DNA from: Chloroflexota bacterium | GTDB lineage: Bacteria; Chloroflexota; Anaerolineae; JAAEKA01 | DNA length: 64,000 bases | Reading direction: 5' to 3' | Assembly: GCA_034717495.1 (NCBI GenBank) | Contig: JAYELL010000097.1 | Span: forward strand, 1-64,000 | In this document: in pieces, positions 36,462 through 45,670 of the stretch | Numbering within the stretch: position 1 is the first letter of the stretch | Layout of the letters: every line of letters starts with the position of its first letter | The notes under the pieces: model-generated | Database searches by the model: none | Told to the model about the DNA's origin: nothing | Seen by the model: only the letters and a program-made list of their open reading frames with translations | Translations under genes and position numbers: made by a program

Positions 36462-38984
36462 CTAACCGGATTTTTCGTTATTCGCCCGAACGGGTAGCTC
36501 TACAGCAATCGGCTCTGCGGGCCGTTTTTCGAACGCCAGGCGCTGTTCCCCTTCGTTCTCTTCATCGTCCACGACCGTCACCTCGACCGTGTCACCGGTC
36601 TGGAATTCACCCTTAAGCAGTTGTTTGCTCAAGGGCGACTCCACGTAACGCTGCAGAGCCCTGCGCAGCGGTCGGGCACCGAACTGGGAATCATAGCCCT
36701 TTTCGGCCAACCAGTCCCGAGCTTCATCGGTCAACTCAATGGTCAACCCCTGATCTTCCAGACGCTGGCCGATCTCCACCATCTGCAGGTCGACGATCTC
36801 CCGTACATCACTCTGGCTCAACGTATGGAAGATGATGATCTCGTCGATACGGTTCAGGAATTCCGGACGGAAGGTCTCCTTGAGACCACGTTCGATCTGC
36901 TGGTGAAGCTTGCGATCGTCCGCGTCCAGACCATCATCAGCGCTGCTGCTGAAGCCGAGCGCGCCGCCCTGTTTGGCATAGACCGTACCGATGTTGCTGG
37001 TCATGATAATGACTGTATTGCGAAAATCGACCACATGGCCCTGCCCATCGGTGAGACGTCCATCCTCCATGATCTGGAGCAACGTGTTCCACACCTCTGG
37101 ATGGGCTTTTTCGATCTCGTCGAACAGGATTACCCGGAAAGGTCGACGCCTGACGGCCTCGCTCAACTGCCCCCCCTCCTCGTAGCCCACATAACCAGGA
37201 GGTGCGCCCATCAGACGGCTTGCGGTGTGGCGTTCCCGGTATTCACTCATATCGATACGCAACAGGGCGTCCTCGTCGTCGAACAGGAATTCCGCCAGCG
37301 CTTTGGCAAGTTCCGTCTTTCCAACGCCACTGGTGCCCAGAAAGACAAAGGAGCCAATGGGACGCTTCGGATCCTTCAGACCCGAACGGGCACGTCGCAA
37401 GGCATCAGCCAGAACAGCGATAGCCTCTTTCTGGCCAACGATGCGGTTCGCCAGCTCCTCCTCCATCCGAAGCAGCTTCTGAGCCTCCTCCTCCATCAAG
37501 CTGGTGACGGGAATACCAGTCCACGAGGCTACCACCTCGGCGATATCATCTTCGTCGACAACCTCGTCCAGGCCTGTCTCGCCATGCCAGGCCGTGCGAG
37601 CCATCTCATAATCCTGCTCCAACTTGATCCTGTCTACTTTGAAAGAGGCCGCTCGTTCGTAATCACGGGCAGCCCAGGCTGCCTCCTCCTCAAAAGAAAG
37701 TTTGGCAACCTTGCCCTTCAGTTCCTTCAGGCTATCGGGCATGGTGTATAGTGCCACCCGAAGCTTGGCAGCCGCTTCGTCGATCAAATCGATGGCCTTG
37801 TCAGGCAGTTTTCGCCCGGTAACGTAACGTTGCGACAATCGCGCCGCCGCAACCAACGCCAGATCGGTGTAGGTAACCTTGTGGTGCGCCTCGTAGCGGT
37901 CCCGAACGCCCACAAGAATTTCAATCGTCTCGTCGACGGTAGGTTCCTCCACGAAAATTGGCGCGAACCGGCGTTCCAGCGCAGAATCCTTTTCGATGAA
38001 GCGCCGGTATTCATCCAGCGTCGTCGCGCCGACGCAACGCAACTCACCGCGAGCGAGGGCAGGCTTGAGCATATTGCTGGCGTCGATCGCGCCTGACGCT
38101 GCACCGGCACCGACGACCGTATGCAGCTCGTCGATAAACAGGATGATCTCTCCCTCCGATTGCTGAATCTCTTCCAGGGTGGTCTTTAGCCGTTCCTCGA
38201 ATTCGCCCCGGAATCGAGTACCGGCAACCATGGCGCCGAGATCCAGACTGACCACCGTTTTGCCCATGAGGGTTTCCGGAACATCGTCGTCGGCCACCTT
38301 CTGGGCCAGGCCTTCCACGATGGCTGTCTTGCCCACGCCAGCCTCGCCGATCAGCACTGGATTGTTTTTGGTGCGCCGGCTAAGCACCTGAATGACACGG
38401 AGAATCTCGGCATCCCGCCCGATCACCGGATCGAGTTTAGCCTCCCGGGCAAGCTGGGTAAGATCCCGGCTATATTTCTCCAACGTTCGGAACTTAGTCT
38501 CGGCTGCCGGATCGGTTACCCGTTGACCGCCCCGCATTTCCTCGATAGCGTGTTGGATGCGCTCTTTGGTCACGCCGGCATCCCGCAGAAAATTGGCAGC
38601 GGGCGTATTGCGCTCACTGGCAACACCCAGAAACAGGTGTTCCGTGGAGATATAGTCATCCTTGAGTTTACTGGCCTCCTCGTTTGCCACATCGATAACC
38701 CGCTTCAGGCGCGGTGTGATAAACACCTGGGATACCTGACCCGCGGGGGAGCCCGGGGCAGTCTTGGGCGCATTCTGCAGATGTTCATCCAGTTTGCCGC
38801 GGATCACGGGAGCCGGCGCGTTGAGCTGTTCAAGAATCTGGGTCGTCAAGCCATCCGGCTGCTCCAGCATTGCCAGGAACAGATGTTCCGTGTCGACCTG
38901 GCTATGTTGATAGCGTTGCAGGATCTCATAGGCTCGCATGGCCACATCCTGCGCCCGCTCTGTAAATCTATCAAAACGCATCAT
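36462..38984 (-). CDS. clpC: ClpC-type AAA+ unfoldase
   Basis: 840 residues. Two N-terminal Clp repeats (about 1-145), AAA-1 with GEAGVGKT and ILFIDELH, a short coiled middle domain (about 410-470) of ClpC rather than ClpB length, AAA-2 with GTSGVGKTE and [13 protein letters not shown], and a C-terminal D2 domain ([13 protein letters not shown]). It feeds damaged or tagged proteins to ClpP; a ClpP-docking loop may lie near [10 protein letters not shown] region with palindromes and repeats lies upstream (39079-39210), suggesting regulation. Confidence 0.95.
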   Translation of the reverse strand: MMRFDRFTERAQDVAMRAYEILQRYQHSQVDTEHLFLAMLEQPDGLTTQILEQLNAPAPVIRGKLDEHLQNAPKTAPGSPAGQVSQVFITPRLKRVIDVANEEASKLKDDYISTEHLFLGVASERNTPAANFLRDAGVTKERIQHAIEEMRGGQRVTDPAAETKFRTLEKYSRDLTQLAREAKLDPVIGRDAEILRVIQVLSRRTKNNPVLIGEAGVGKTAIVEGLAQKVADDDVPETLMGKTVVSLDLGAMVAGTRFRGEFEERLKTTLEEIQQSEGEIILFIDELHTVVGAGAASGAIDASNMLKPALARGELRCVGATTLDEYRRFIEKDSALERRFAPIFVEEPTVDETIEILVGVRDRYEAHHKVTYTDLALVAAARLSQRYVTGRKLPDKAIDLIDEAAAKLRVALYTMPDSLKELKGKVAKLSFEEEAAWAARDYERAASFKVDRIKLEQDYEMARTAWHGETGLDEVVDEDDIAEVVASWTGIPVTSLMEEEAQKLLRMEEELANRIVGQKEAIAVLADALRRARSGLKDPKRPIGSFVFLGTSGVGKTELAKALAEFLFDDEDALLRIDMSEYRERHTASRLMGAPPGYVGYEEGGQLSEAVRRRPFRVILFDEIEKAHPEVWNTLLQIMEDGRLTDGQGHVVDFRNTVIIMTSNIGTVYAKQGGALGFSSSADDGLDADDRKLHQQIERGLKETFRPEFLNRIDEIIIFHTLSQSDVREIVDLQMVEIGQRLEDQGLTIELTDEARDWLAEKGYDSQFGARPLRRALQRYVESPLSKQLLKGEFQTGDTVEVTVVDDEENEGEQRLAFEKRPAEPIAVELPVRANNEKSG

Positions 38985-39078
38985 ACTAAAATACCTCGTC
39001 CTTCTTGCTGCGATCGGTTTTTATCATTTTATCATGTTTTTTCTGAGACCGCGTGCCCCCGATTACGAAAACCGCGTG

Positions 39079-39210
39079 ATCTAACACAAGTCTAACACAA
39101 GGTCCCCACCTGATCAGGTGCAACGCACTTGGTCCACAGAACCGAGCCGACTCGGTTTGAAACCCAACCGGATGATCCCCTGGATCCTGCTGAGAACGTG
39201 CGTTGCACCT
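39079..39210. promoter_or_regulatory. Structured region upstream of clpC
   Basis: Contains the direct repeat TCTAACACAAG twice (about 39080-39101) and a perfect 14-bp palindrome CACCTGATCAGGTG (39107-39120). It also has a perfect 13-bp inverted repeat AGGTGCAACGCAC/GTGCGTTGCACCT (39116-39128 and 39198-39210) and an inner hairpin ACCGAG/CTCGGT (39141-39156). It could be an operator, a terminator-like structure for baeRF, or a mobile repeat. Confidence 0.55.
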
Positions 39211-39219
39211 CATTGCAAC

Positions 39220-40314
39220 TCAGTAGCGCAACAGCGCTCCAACCGAGCCAATCTCTTTCAACCGTTCATTGTCATTGATAACCGTCAAGTCGATGCCCTG
39301 GGCGATGGCCCAACGGACCAGACTGTCCGCGGCATCGGGCAACACCCGCAGGTCTTTACCACACAGCGGGCAGCTGGGCATATCTTCAGCGCCCACGTAA
39401 CCACAGTTGTCGCAACGATAGGCCGGCGCCGTAAATTCGTCATCCAGCAGCAAATGATGGGCGCGTCCGGCATAAACAGCCAACAGTGTATTGGTCAAAC
39501 CGAGGGCCGCCGGGCCTCCTTTTGCTGCCGTTGTAATCAACTCATCTACCAATTCGTCCTTACGGGCCTCAGCCACTTCCCTGATCAAACCCATCGACTT
39601 TTCGCCGATCTCAGCAGCGTTTTCCGTCATGTCGGCGCTGATGGTACCCACCACAACCTGCTGGACGGCCTTCGGCAGCAGCGCGGCAAACTGGGCCACG
39701 TTGCTTTCGGTGCCTGCCAGAACAAGTCGCTTCACCTGACCATTCCTTACAAAGCCGGCGGTCATTTCGGCAGCTTCCTTCCAGTTGCGATAGGCAGCAG
39801 CATCCTCGTGTCGTTGGTAACGTGCAGCTGCCCAGCCGCCCTGTTTGTGGCGTTTTATGTCCTCGCCGGTAATGCCGCTGACCCCTTCCAACTCACCCAT
39901 GAAGAACAGAAACATGTGCGCCCCCTCCTGTTCCACCAGCAATACACCATAACGGGCAAATGTATCCAGTGCGTCGCTGAGTGGTTTCAGATAGGGGCGG
40001 TACCCAGCAAAGGCGGTATCCTGCACAGGCACCATCAACGGATAGGCCTGCCAAAGCTCTTCCGAGACACAGCTAAAACAAGCCAGGCCACGGCTCTGCC
40101 GATCATATTCCTGCTCGACGAACTGCTCCAGGCGATTCACATCCTCCCGGGTCGCCTGTCCATTCACTGAGTTGAGAAGATGGCGAAGTGCCAACCTGTA
40201 TTCATCCGTGGTCCGCGTGCGCGGATCCACATCCAGGTAAAGGCTGACAACGGGCGCTTCCCGGCGCTTGGCCTGAAACCCCACCAATTCCTGCAATGCT
40301 GCCTGATCGATCAT
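39220..40314 (-). CDS. baeRF-type (bacterial archaeo-eukaryotic release factor-like) protein
   Basis: 364 residues. The middle segment GGWAAARYQRHEDAAAYRNW near 180 is typical of the bacterial relatives of eRF1/Vms1, where a catalytic loop near this point hydrolyses peptidyl-tRNA. The N-terminal domain starts VVSLYLDVDPRTR. The C-terminal eRF1-like domain holds a zinc ribbon (CDNCGYVGAEDMPSCPLC) and ends VINDNERLKEIGSVGALLRY. Such proteins are proposed to rescue ribosomes or to act in conflict systems. It is followed by clpC on the same strand, which would fit a protein quality-control context. Confidence 0.8.
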   Translation of the reverse strand: MIDQAALQELVGFQAKRREAPVVSLYLDVDPRTRTTDEYRLALRHLLNSVNGQATREDVNRLEQFVEQEYDRQSRGLACFSCVSEELWQAYPLMVPVQDTAFAGYRPYLKPLSDALDTFARYGVLLVEQEGAHMFLFFMGELEGVSGITGEDIKRHKQGGWAAARYQRHEDAAAYRNWKEAAEMTAGFVRNGQVKRLVLAGTESNVAQFAALLPKAVQQVVVGTISADMTENAAEIGEKSMGLIREVAEARKDELVDELITTAAKGGPAALGLTNTLLAVYAGRAHHLLLDDEFTAPAYRCDNCGYVGAEDMPSCPLCGKDLRVLPDAADSLVRWAIAQGIDLTVINDNERLKEIGSVGALLRY

Positions 40315-40500
40315 GGTGAAACCTCCTGAATTGACCAGCAGGCTCTCGCCTGCTGGCTGGGGAAAATGGATACAGGTCCTGTCGGTCCGCGCCGGACAAA
40401 GTCTGACCTGCTCCGGTTTCGATAGGCGGAGAAACCAAATCTATTTACGCTCGTCACTGTGCTGCAACTTCTGGCACCGATCAGCGACCCTTGCGCCGAA

Positions 40501-40536
40501 GGTCTGCGTAATCAGCATTCCTCTGGCTTGTCCAGG
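40501..40536. repeat. Dispersed 36-bp repeat (family A), inverted copy
   Basis: Reverse complement of 28419-28455 with one substitution and one missing base. The left flank TTGCGCCGAA (40491-40500) continues into the family A phrase also seen at 63783-63808. Confidence 0.8.
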
Positions 40537-40592
40537 TCATGAATCGGGATAAAACAGGGGAATCATTTCGCTTGCTGCCGTCGCAATGGCAT

Positions 40593-41549
40593 TTAGCAAG
40601 TTGATTGATCCTCATTCCTTAGCTGCGCCAGTTCCTGAAAGAGTCTTTCTTCCCGATCGGACAAGGTTTTCGGTAGTTGCACCCGAACCCTGGCAAGCAG
40701 GTTGCCCCGTTGATCGGGGTTTCGCAGAACCGGCATTCCCTGGCCGCGCAACCGAAATACCCGGCCTGATTGCGTGCCAGCCGGAATCTGTAATGTCGCC
40801 TGGCCCGTCAGGGTCGGCACCTGGACCTCACCACCTAACACCGCCGTATACAGGTCCACGGGGACGTCACAGTGCAGAATGCTGTGTTCTCGTTTGAAAA
40901 CAGTATGGGGCCGCACCTGGACGACCAGATAAAGGTCCCCCGCAGAGGCCCCGCCGCTACCCCGGTTGCCTTCACCTGCCACTCGAACCCGCGAACCTGA
41001 ACGCACACCGCGCGGAATCTTGACCTCGAGGCGCCTGTTATCCACCGCGATCAGGCGTTGGGTACCGTTGAACGCCTCCTCCAGGGTAATTTCCACCGGG
41101 TGCTCCACATCGCGGCCCCGCTGGGCACGCGTCTGATACTGGGCGCCCGGTGGGAACGGACTGCTGCCTGCCCCGCCAAAAATCGACTGGAAAAAATCAG
41201 AAAAACCACCGTCTCCAAACAGGTCATTCAGGTCGACATCGCCATAGCCGACGCCCGATCCTGGTTGTCCGGTTGTCCACTGGCTCCAATCGAAGCCCGA
41301 CGGATTCCGTCCGCTGCGTTGATACGCCTGCCAATTGGCACCCAACCGGTCGTACTTGCTGCGCTTGCCGGAATCGCTCAACACCTCATAGGCCTCGTTG
41401 ACCTCCTTGAAGCGTTCTTCAGCCTGCTGGTTCCCCGGGTTCACATCCGGGTGGTATCGACGCGCCAGCCTGCGGTAAGCTCTTTTTATCTCCTTCTCAT
41501 CAGCCTTTTTGTTGACGCCCAAAATCCTGTAATAATCTCTATAATCCAT
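40593..41549 (-). CDS. cbpA: DnaJ-like co-chaperone without zinc finger (CbpA type)
   Basis: 318 residues. J-domain with the HPD motif ([10 protein letters not shown] near 34) that stimulates DnaK, a Gly/Phe-rich linker, and the two C-terminal substrate-binding beta domains ([16 protein letters not shown] onwards, [13 protein letters not shown]). The Cys-rich zinc finger of DnaJ is absent. A strong promoter TTGACA-N17-TAGAAT lies upstream. A full DnaJ with zinc finger is encoded at 57917-59062, so the cell has both. Confidence 0.92.
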   Translation of the reverse strand: MDYRDYYRILGVNKKADEKEIKRAYRRLARRYHPDVNPGNQQAEERFKEVNEAYEVLSDSGKRSKYDRLGANWQAYQRSGRNPSGFDWSQWTTGQPGSGVGYGDVDLNDLFGDGGFSDFFQSIFGGAGSSPFPPGAQYQTRAQRGRDVEHPVEITLEEAFNGTQRLIAVDNRRLEVKIPRGVRSGSRVRVAGEGNRGSGGASAGDLYLVVQVRPHTVFKREHSILHCDVPVDLYTAVLGGEVQVPTLTGQATLQIPAGTQSGRVFRLRGQGMPVLRNPDQRGNLLARVRVQLPKTLSDREERLFQELAQLRNEDQSTC

Positions 41550-41623
41550 TCCCGGTCCTTTGTCCTTTTTCTCCTCCGCTCTTTTTACTTATCCCCATTG
41601 CAAACTGTGCGCATAGTACTTCG

Positions 41624-41652
41624 ATTCTATCACTTGAGTCGATCCATGTCAA
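41624..41652 (-). promoter_or_regulatory. Strong sigma-70 promoter of the cbpA-like gene
   Basis: Minus strand TTGACA (41652-41647), 17-bp spacer, TAGAAT (41629-41624). This is the best -35/-10 match seen in the window. Confidence 0.8.
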
Positions 41653-41691
41653 TAGACTTTTGCAATTCCCGCGCAAGTCTAGCAGAACGCT

Positions 41692-41711
41692 AACACTCCA
41701 TGAAGAGTGTT
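41692..41711. promoter_or_regulatory. Inverted repeat between cbpA-like and DagK-like genes
   Basis: AACACTC (41692-41698), 6 bp, GAGTGTT (41705-41711). It sits 40 bp upstream of the minus-strand promoter and just before an extended -10 (TGGTAAAAT near 41733) for the plus-strand gene. It resembles the arms of a CIRCE operator, but the arms are shorter and the spacer is 6 bp rather than 9. Confidence 0.4.
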
Positions 41712-41821
41712 TGCCCCCAGGTTGGCGCCTATGGTAAAATGCACACCGCTCAAATCAACTATCCGAGCGCTTTCGAACGAATCCCGTGTGACCCGGTGGG
41801 GGTCGCGATCTTCCCTCTCCT

Positions 41822-42799
41822 ATGCACGCATTACTTATCCGCAATCCAGTTGCTGGAAGAAAGTGGTCCCGCCGCCAGTTGCCTGACGCCATCGGCCAAC
41901 TGGAAGCGGGCGGCTGGACGGTCGAGGTAGCTGACACCCAAACCCAGCATGATGCCAGAGATTTCGCCTATCAGGCTGCCATCGATGGCTACGATGTGGT
42001 CGTCGCAGCCGGCGGTGACGGTACTATCAATGAGGTCGCCAACGGGTTGCTGAAGGCAGGGGAAGAGGGAGATCTCAACACCGCCCTGGGTATATTGCCG
42101 GCCGGCACCGCCAACGTGCTTGCCCGCGATCTGGGCCTCAATGTCCCGTTGCCCGGCGGTACAAAAACACTGAGATACACGGCCAGTCAACTGCTTCACG
42201 CCCAGGTGATCGATATCGATGTAGGGTTGGCAACCAGCAACGATCGTCGGCAGATATTTACCTGCTGGGCCGGCATTGGCCTTGATGCTGCCATCACTGC
42301 TCATGTGATGGCCTATCCCGATTTGAAAAAACGACTTGGGCCGCTGTTATTTGGCATTAGCGCCCTTTATCAGGTCCGGCGGATAAACAACGCGCCGCTA
42401 TATACGGTCAAGGTGGACAATGAAACCTGGCAGAACCAGGCGGTTCTCACCGTTGCCAGCAATATCCAGCACTACGCAGTCATCCTGGACATGGCGCCCA
42501 AGGCTTCGCTGGTAGATGGGCTGCTGGACGTCGCCTTTTTCCAGGCCACCGATGCTTTCAGCATGCTGAAAGTCCTCTGGCTCCTGAGATCGGGGCAGCA
42601 CATCGACGAACCTGGTGTCAGGTATGCCCGAGCCGCACGGGTGGAGATTACCTGCGAAACCCCCCAACCAATTCACCTGGACGCAGAACCCTTTGGCACG
42701 AGTCCCGTTACCCTGGAAATCATACCCCAGGCCTTGCCACTGCTCATCCCCACCGGCAGCGCGTCCGGTTCCTTGACCTCACCGGGCCCGAATGGTTAG
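41822..42799 (+). CDS. Diacylglycerol kinase family lipid kinase
   Basis: 325 residues. DAGK catalytic domain with the nucleotide-binding GGDGT motif (VVVAAGGDGTINEVANGLL near residue 60), ILPAGTANVLARDLG, and the C-terminal beta domain (VDGLLDVAFFQATDAFSML). It phosphorylates a lipid alcohol such as diacylglycerol, as DgkB/YegS do. The nearby plsC-like gene fits phospholipid recycling, but the lipid is not determined. xseA follows on the same strand. Confidence 0.92.
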   Translation: MHALLIRNPVAGRKWSRRQLPDAIGQLEAGGWTVEVADTQTQHDARDFAYQAAIDGYDVVVAAGGDGTINEVANGLLKAGEEGDLNTALGILPAGTANVLARDLGLNVPLPGGTKTLRYTASQLLHAQVIDIDVGLATSNDRRQIFTCWAGIGLDAAITAHVMAYPDLKKRLGPLLFGISALYQVRRINNAPLYTVKVDNETWQNQAVLTVASNIQHYAVILDMAPKASLVDGLLDVAFFQATDAFSMLKVLWLLRSGQHIDEPGVRYARAARVEITCETPQPIHLDAEPFGTSPVTLEIIPQALPLLIPTGSASGSLTSPGPNG

Positions 42800-42834
42800 G
42801 TAACCGGTGACATTCGCCTGTACCGACAACACCT

Positions 42835-44034
42835 ATGTTCACAGTCACGGAACTCGTCACCCACATTAAACAATGCCTGGAGAGCGATCCTGTTCTTGGC
42901 CATGTCCGGCTGGAAGGGGAAGTAAGCAACTTCCGTCAGGCGCCGTCGGGACATTGTTACTTCACGCTCAAGGATGACGCGGCTGTGATTCCCTGTGTCA
43001 TGTGGAAAAACGCGGCCATGCGTCTGGTCCGACTTCCACTTGACGGTGAAATGGTATCTACCCGTGGTCGGGTTTCGCTTTACCAGGCCCAGGGGCGTGT
43101 CCAGTTTTACGTGGACCACCTGGAGCCAATGGGGGTGGGACAGCTCTATCAGGAACTCGAAGCGCTGAAAGATCGCCTCGAACAGGAAGGCCTCTTCGAT
43201 GAGGCCCGAAAGCAGCCGCTGCCCTCACTGCCTGGACGCGTGGGCATTGTCACTTCTTCCCGGGCTGCAGCCCTGCAGGATATATTGCGCACCCTGGCCG
43301 TGCGTTTCCCCCTGACAGAGGTCATCTTGTCACCGGCAACCGTGCAAGGCGTTGACGCACCTGCCCAGATCGCTTCTGCCATCGAACTGTTGAACTTCTG
43401 GCATCTTGTGACACCGATCGACGTGATTATCGTTGCCAGAGGTGGTGGTTCCATCGAGGAGCTCTGGGCCTTTAACGATGAAAAGGTCGTTCGGGCAATT
43501 GCCAACAGCGCCATTCCAGTCGTGTCGGGCGTGGGCCACGAAACTGACGTCACCCTGGCGGACTTTTCCGCCGATTTCCGGGCAGCAACTCCCACCGGCG
43601 CTGCCGTACTTGCCGTGCCAGACCGGCAGGAATTATCGGAGCAGGTGCGCGCCATCGAGGCGATTCTGGCCAATACAGCAGGTGAGCTGTTGGGCGAAGA
43701 TCGAAGCCAATTGGGCCAGCTGAAGCAACGCCTTCTGCGCGCGTCGCCACAGGCCCATGTTGCCAGCCGCCGGCAAAGGGTCGACGAATTGACTGGCACC
43801 ATGGCTCACCTCGTTCGTCATCAGCTGGCACTTCGACAAAGTCAGCTAAAGGGCAGGGAATCGCAACTTGCCGGCCTGAATCCGCATGCGGTTCTTGCCA
43901 GAGGATTCGCTATCGTACAGAGGAAGGACAATCTGGAACTGATCACCAGCGTCGATCAAGTCAGGACAGGTGACCGCCTGGATATTACCGTGCAGGATGG
44001 AACCTTCGAGAGCAACGTGGGTAACGAGGAATAG
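42835..44034 (+). CDS. xseA: Exodeoxyribonuclease VII large subunit
   Basis: 399 residues. N-terminal OB fold (LGHVRLEGEVSNFRQAPSGH), then the catalytic domain with VARGGGSIEELWAFNDE and SGVGHETDVTLADFSADFRAATPTGAA, then the coiled-coil that binds XseB and a C-terminal beta segment. It degrades single-stranded DNA in repair. xseB starts 8 bp downstream. Confidence 0.97.
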   Translation: MFTVTELVTHIKQCLESDPVLGHVRLEGEVSNFRQAPSGHCYFTLKDDAAVIPCVMWKNAAMRLVRLPLDGEMVSTRGRVSLYQAQGRVQFYVDHLEPMGVGQLYQELEALKDRLEQEGLFDEARKQPLPSLPGRVGIVTSSRAAALQDILRTLAVRFPLTEVILSPATVQGVDAPAQIASAIELLNFWHLVTPIDVIIVARGGGSIEELWAFNDEKVVRAIANSAIPVVSGVGHETDVTLADFSADFRAATPTGAAVLAVPDRQELSEQVRAIEAILANTAGELLGEDRSQLGQLKQRLLRASPQAHVASRRQRVDELTGTMAHLVRHQLALRQSQLKGRESQLAGLNPHAVLARGFAIVQRKDNLELITSVDQVRTGDRLDITVQDGTFESNVGNEE

Positions 44035-44041
44035 AAAAGAC

Positions 44042-44284
44042 ATGGAAAAATTGACTTTTGAACAGGCCTACGAACAACTGGAACAGACGGTCCATGCCAT
44101 GGAGGCCGGCGACCTTCCGTTGGACGAAACGCTGGCACTCTTCGAGAAAGGTCACAAGCTGGCCAGGTACTGCGACCAACTACTGAACGATGCCGAACTT
44201 CGAGTCCAGCAGATCGTCCCTGACGGATCGGGAGGCTTCGAATCGGCGCCTCTTGAGAATTGGCAAGCAGGTGGAAAATCTTGA
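44042..44284 (+). CDS. xseB: Exodeoxyribonuclease VII small subunit
   Basis: 80 residues. The usual two-helix XseB protein: KLTFEQAYEQLEQTVHAMEAGDLPLDETLALFEKG. Several copies wrap the XseA coiled-coil. Its stop overlaps a TTG start of the next gene. Confidence 0.96.
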   Translation: MEKLTFEQAYEQLEQTVHAMEAGDLPLDETLALFEKGHKLARYCDQLLNDAELRVQQIVPDGSGGFESAPLENWQAGGKS

Positions 44285-44781
44285 CCGTCGAGCAGCATCA
44301 GCTCACAGGACGGCTGGAAGTCCTTGCAATCCGCGAGGGGTTTTTGATCGGCGGTCTGGCGGCAATCGTGATGGCCATCGTTGCCATGATCATTTCGGCG
44401 CTGACAGGGCATGGTTTCTGGACGCCTGTCAACGCCATTGGTGGGTTCTTGTCGACGGCACCAACCTCGCAGGAATTCGATGGCGTGACCACCGTCGTCG
44501 GTGTGGCTGTCCAATTGCTCATGGGTGGTTTACTTGGTACACTCTACGCCTCGGCCCAGGCACGGATCGACAACCCATCGATGTTGATTATCGCTGTCTG
44601 GTACGGCCTTATCATCTGGTTTGTGGCCACATTCCTGGTCTTTAGCTGGCTTAGCCCTGGATTCCAGGAAGTGATGAAAAGCTGGTCCATGTTCCTGGCA
44701 CACCTCAGTTTTGGCCCTTGCCTTGGGCTGTATGCCGTATCGCGGAACCCCTATCCGGCACGCCACTCCAAAACATACTAA
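44281..44781 (+). CDS. Four-helix membrane protein, function unknown
   Basis: 166 residues from TTG 44281, which has AGGTGG upstream and overlaps the xseB stop. Membrane helices at about 20-45, 75-95, 105-130 and 137-155 (GGLAAIVMAIVAMIISAL; VGVAVQLLMGGLLGTLYA; LIIAVWYGLIIWFVATFLVF; FLAHLSFGPCLGLY). No known motif. Confidence 0.75.
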   Translation: MTVEQHQLTGRLEVLAIREGFLIGGLAAIVMAIVAMIISALTGHGFWTPVNAIGGFLSTAPTSQEFDGVTTVVGVAVQLLMGGLLGTLYASAQARIDNPSMLIIAVWYGLIIWFVATFLVFSWLSPGFQEVMKSWSMFLAHLSFGPCLGLYAVSRNPYPARHSKTY

Positions 44782-44782
44782 A

Positions 44783-44816
44783 AAAGAGCGAGGCCTCTAC
44801 CAGGCTTCCGCTCTTT
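44783..44816 (-). terminator. Terminator, minus strand
   Basis: Stem AAAGAGCG/CGCTCTTT with an inner GCCT/AGGC pair, followed on the minus strand by TTTTTT. It ends the zinc-ribbon gene and may also stop plus-strand transcripts from xseAB. Confidence 0.8.
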
Positions 44817-44844
44817 CCGTTTGCTCGGGTATCGAGTTTTGCGA

Positions 44845-45063
44845 TCAACTCTTCGATGCCGCAGTATTGCGTCGCGATCGACGCCGGCGCTTGGGGTCTT
44901 CAGCGTCCATGCTCAGCCGGAAGGGAAAGTCAACCTCCGGCGGCTCCAGCGACACAACTTGCAAGAGACAATCACAATGGGGACAAAAGAGGGTACCCTC
45001 CACATCCAGTTGCCGGTGGATTAACACCGACTTGTTACACAACGGGCAAGTTGTCCAGGGCAT
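44845..45063 (-). CDS. LysW-like zinc-ribbon protein
   Basis: 72 residues. CPLCNK at the start and FCPHCDCLLQVVSLEPP form a zinc ribbon like that of LysW/ArgW amino-carrier proteins. It lacks the Glu at the C-terminus to which substrates are attached; the tail is basic instead (DPKRRRRSRRNTAASKS). It is therefore probably a nucleic-acid- or protein-binding zinc ribbon rather than an amino carrier. Confidence 0.7.
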   Translation of the reverse strand: MPWTTCPLCNKSVLIHRQLDVEGTLFCPHCDCLLQVVSLEPPEVDFPFRLSMDAEDPKRRRRSRRNTAASKS

Positions 45064-45154
45064 TCAATCCTGCCTTTAAACCGGACAGTCCGGCAGCTTT
45101 CACGGTAGCGGACAAGCCGAATCTAACACAAAAATCGCGCCTGCACGCTATGGT

Positions 45155-45433
45155 TTACCACTCATCCCAATCACGGCGCCCACGAATGACACCATGATCG
45201 TCGAAATCGTCATTGTAGTCGTCGGCGAATTCCTCGTCCAGGCTTACCACATTTCGCTGGTCATCCTGTTCGTCCGAATCCGATTCCCAGACCATCTCCT
45301 TGTCGTCGAGAGCCTCTTCAAACGACTCGAAAGTTCGGCAGAGGCCTTCGTCATCAATAGCGACACGTCTGGCGGAACAATAACCGTCGTCCCAGTGGAC
45401 GCAATCTGTCATTAGGCAGCGAACCGTAGGCAT
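45155..45433 (-). CDS. DUF1540-like Cys-motif protein with acidic tail
   Basis: 92 residues. VRCLMTDCVHWDDGYCSARRVAIDDEGLCRTF carries four Cys in the DUF1540 pattern, probably a metal or structural knuckle. The second half is very acidic (FEEALDDKEMVWESDSDEQDD) and ends RGRRDWDEW. Function unknown. A promoter region with palindromes lies upstream. Confidence 0.7.
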   Translation of the reverse strand: MPTVRCLMTDCVHWDDGYCSARRVAIDDEGLCRTFESFEEALDDKEMVWESDSDEQDDQRNVVSLDEEFADDYNDDFDDHGVIRGRRDWDEW

Positions 45434-45485
45434 TCTCCACTCCTAATCAATGCCACAGTCAAGCTGATATCAACGAGGATACTGT

Positions 45486-45539
45486 CTGTGATATCACAGC
45501 GCAGGTAAATGGGACACGTCAAAATTGTATCCCATTTAC
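45486..45539. promoter_or_regulatory. Two palindromes between the DUF1540-like and PA14 genes
   Basis: Perfect 14-bp palindrome CTGTGATATCACAG (45486-45499) and a perfect 10-bp inverted repeat GTAAATGGGA/TCCCATTTAC (45505-45514, 45530-45539). They are probably operators or one operator plus a hairpin. Confidence 0.55.
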
Positions 45540-45580
45540 CCGGTGTGTCAATTTCTGAAGGCGACCATTTCGTTTCCAAA

Positions 45581-45609
45581 CTGACAAACCTACCTTGCTA
45601 TGCTATAAT
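45581..45609 (+). promoter_or_regulatory. Promoter of the PA14 gene
   Basis: CTGACA (45581-45586), 17-bp spacer, TATAAT (45604-45609) preceded by TGC. GAGGAA (45661) precedes ATG 45671. Confidence 0.75.
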
Positions 45610-45670
45610 CGAAGGGAGAGCTGACCGGAGGTCGGCTTCTCTATTTCGGACCGACAAAGCGAGGAACTCA

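Noticed and set aside
39118-40170. 350-codon plus-strand ORF opposite baeRF
   Set aside because: It is the antisense shadow of the baeRF gene.
41692-41711. CIRCE element for the DnaJ-like gene
   Set aside because: The arms are 7 bp with a 6-bp spacer, not the 9-N9-9 structure of CIRCE. It is kept only as an undefined inverted repeat.
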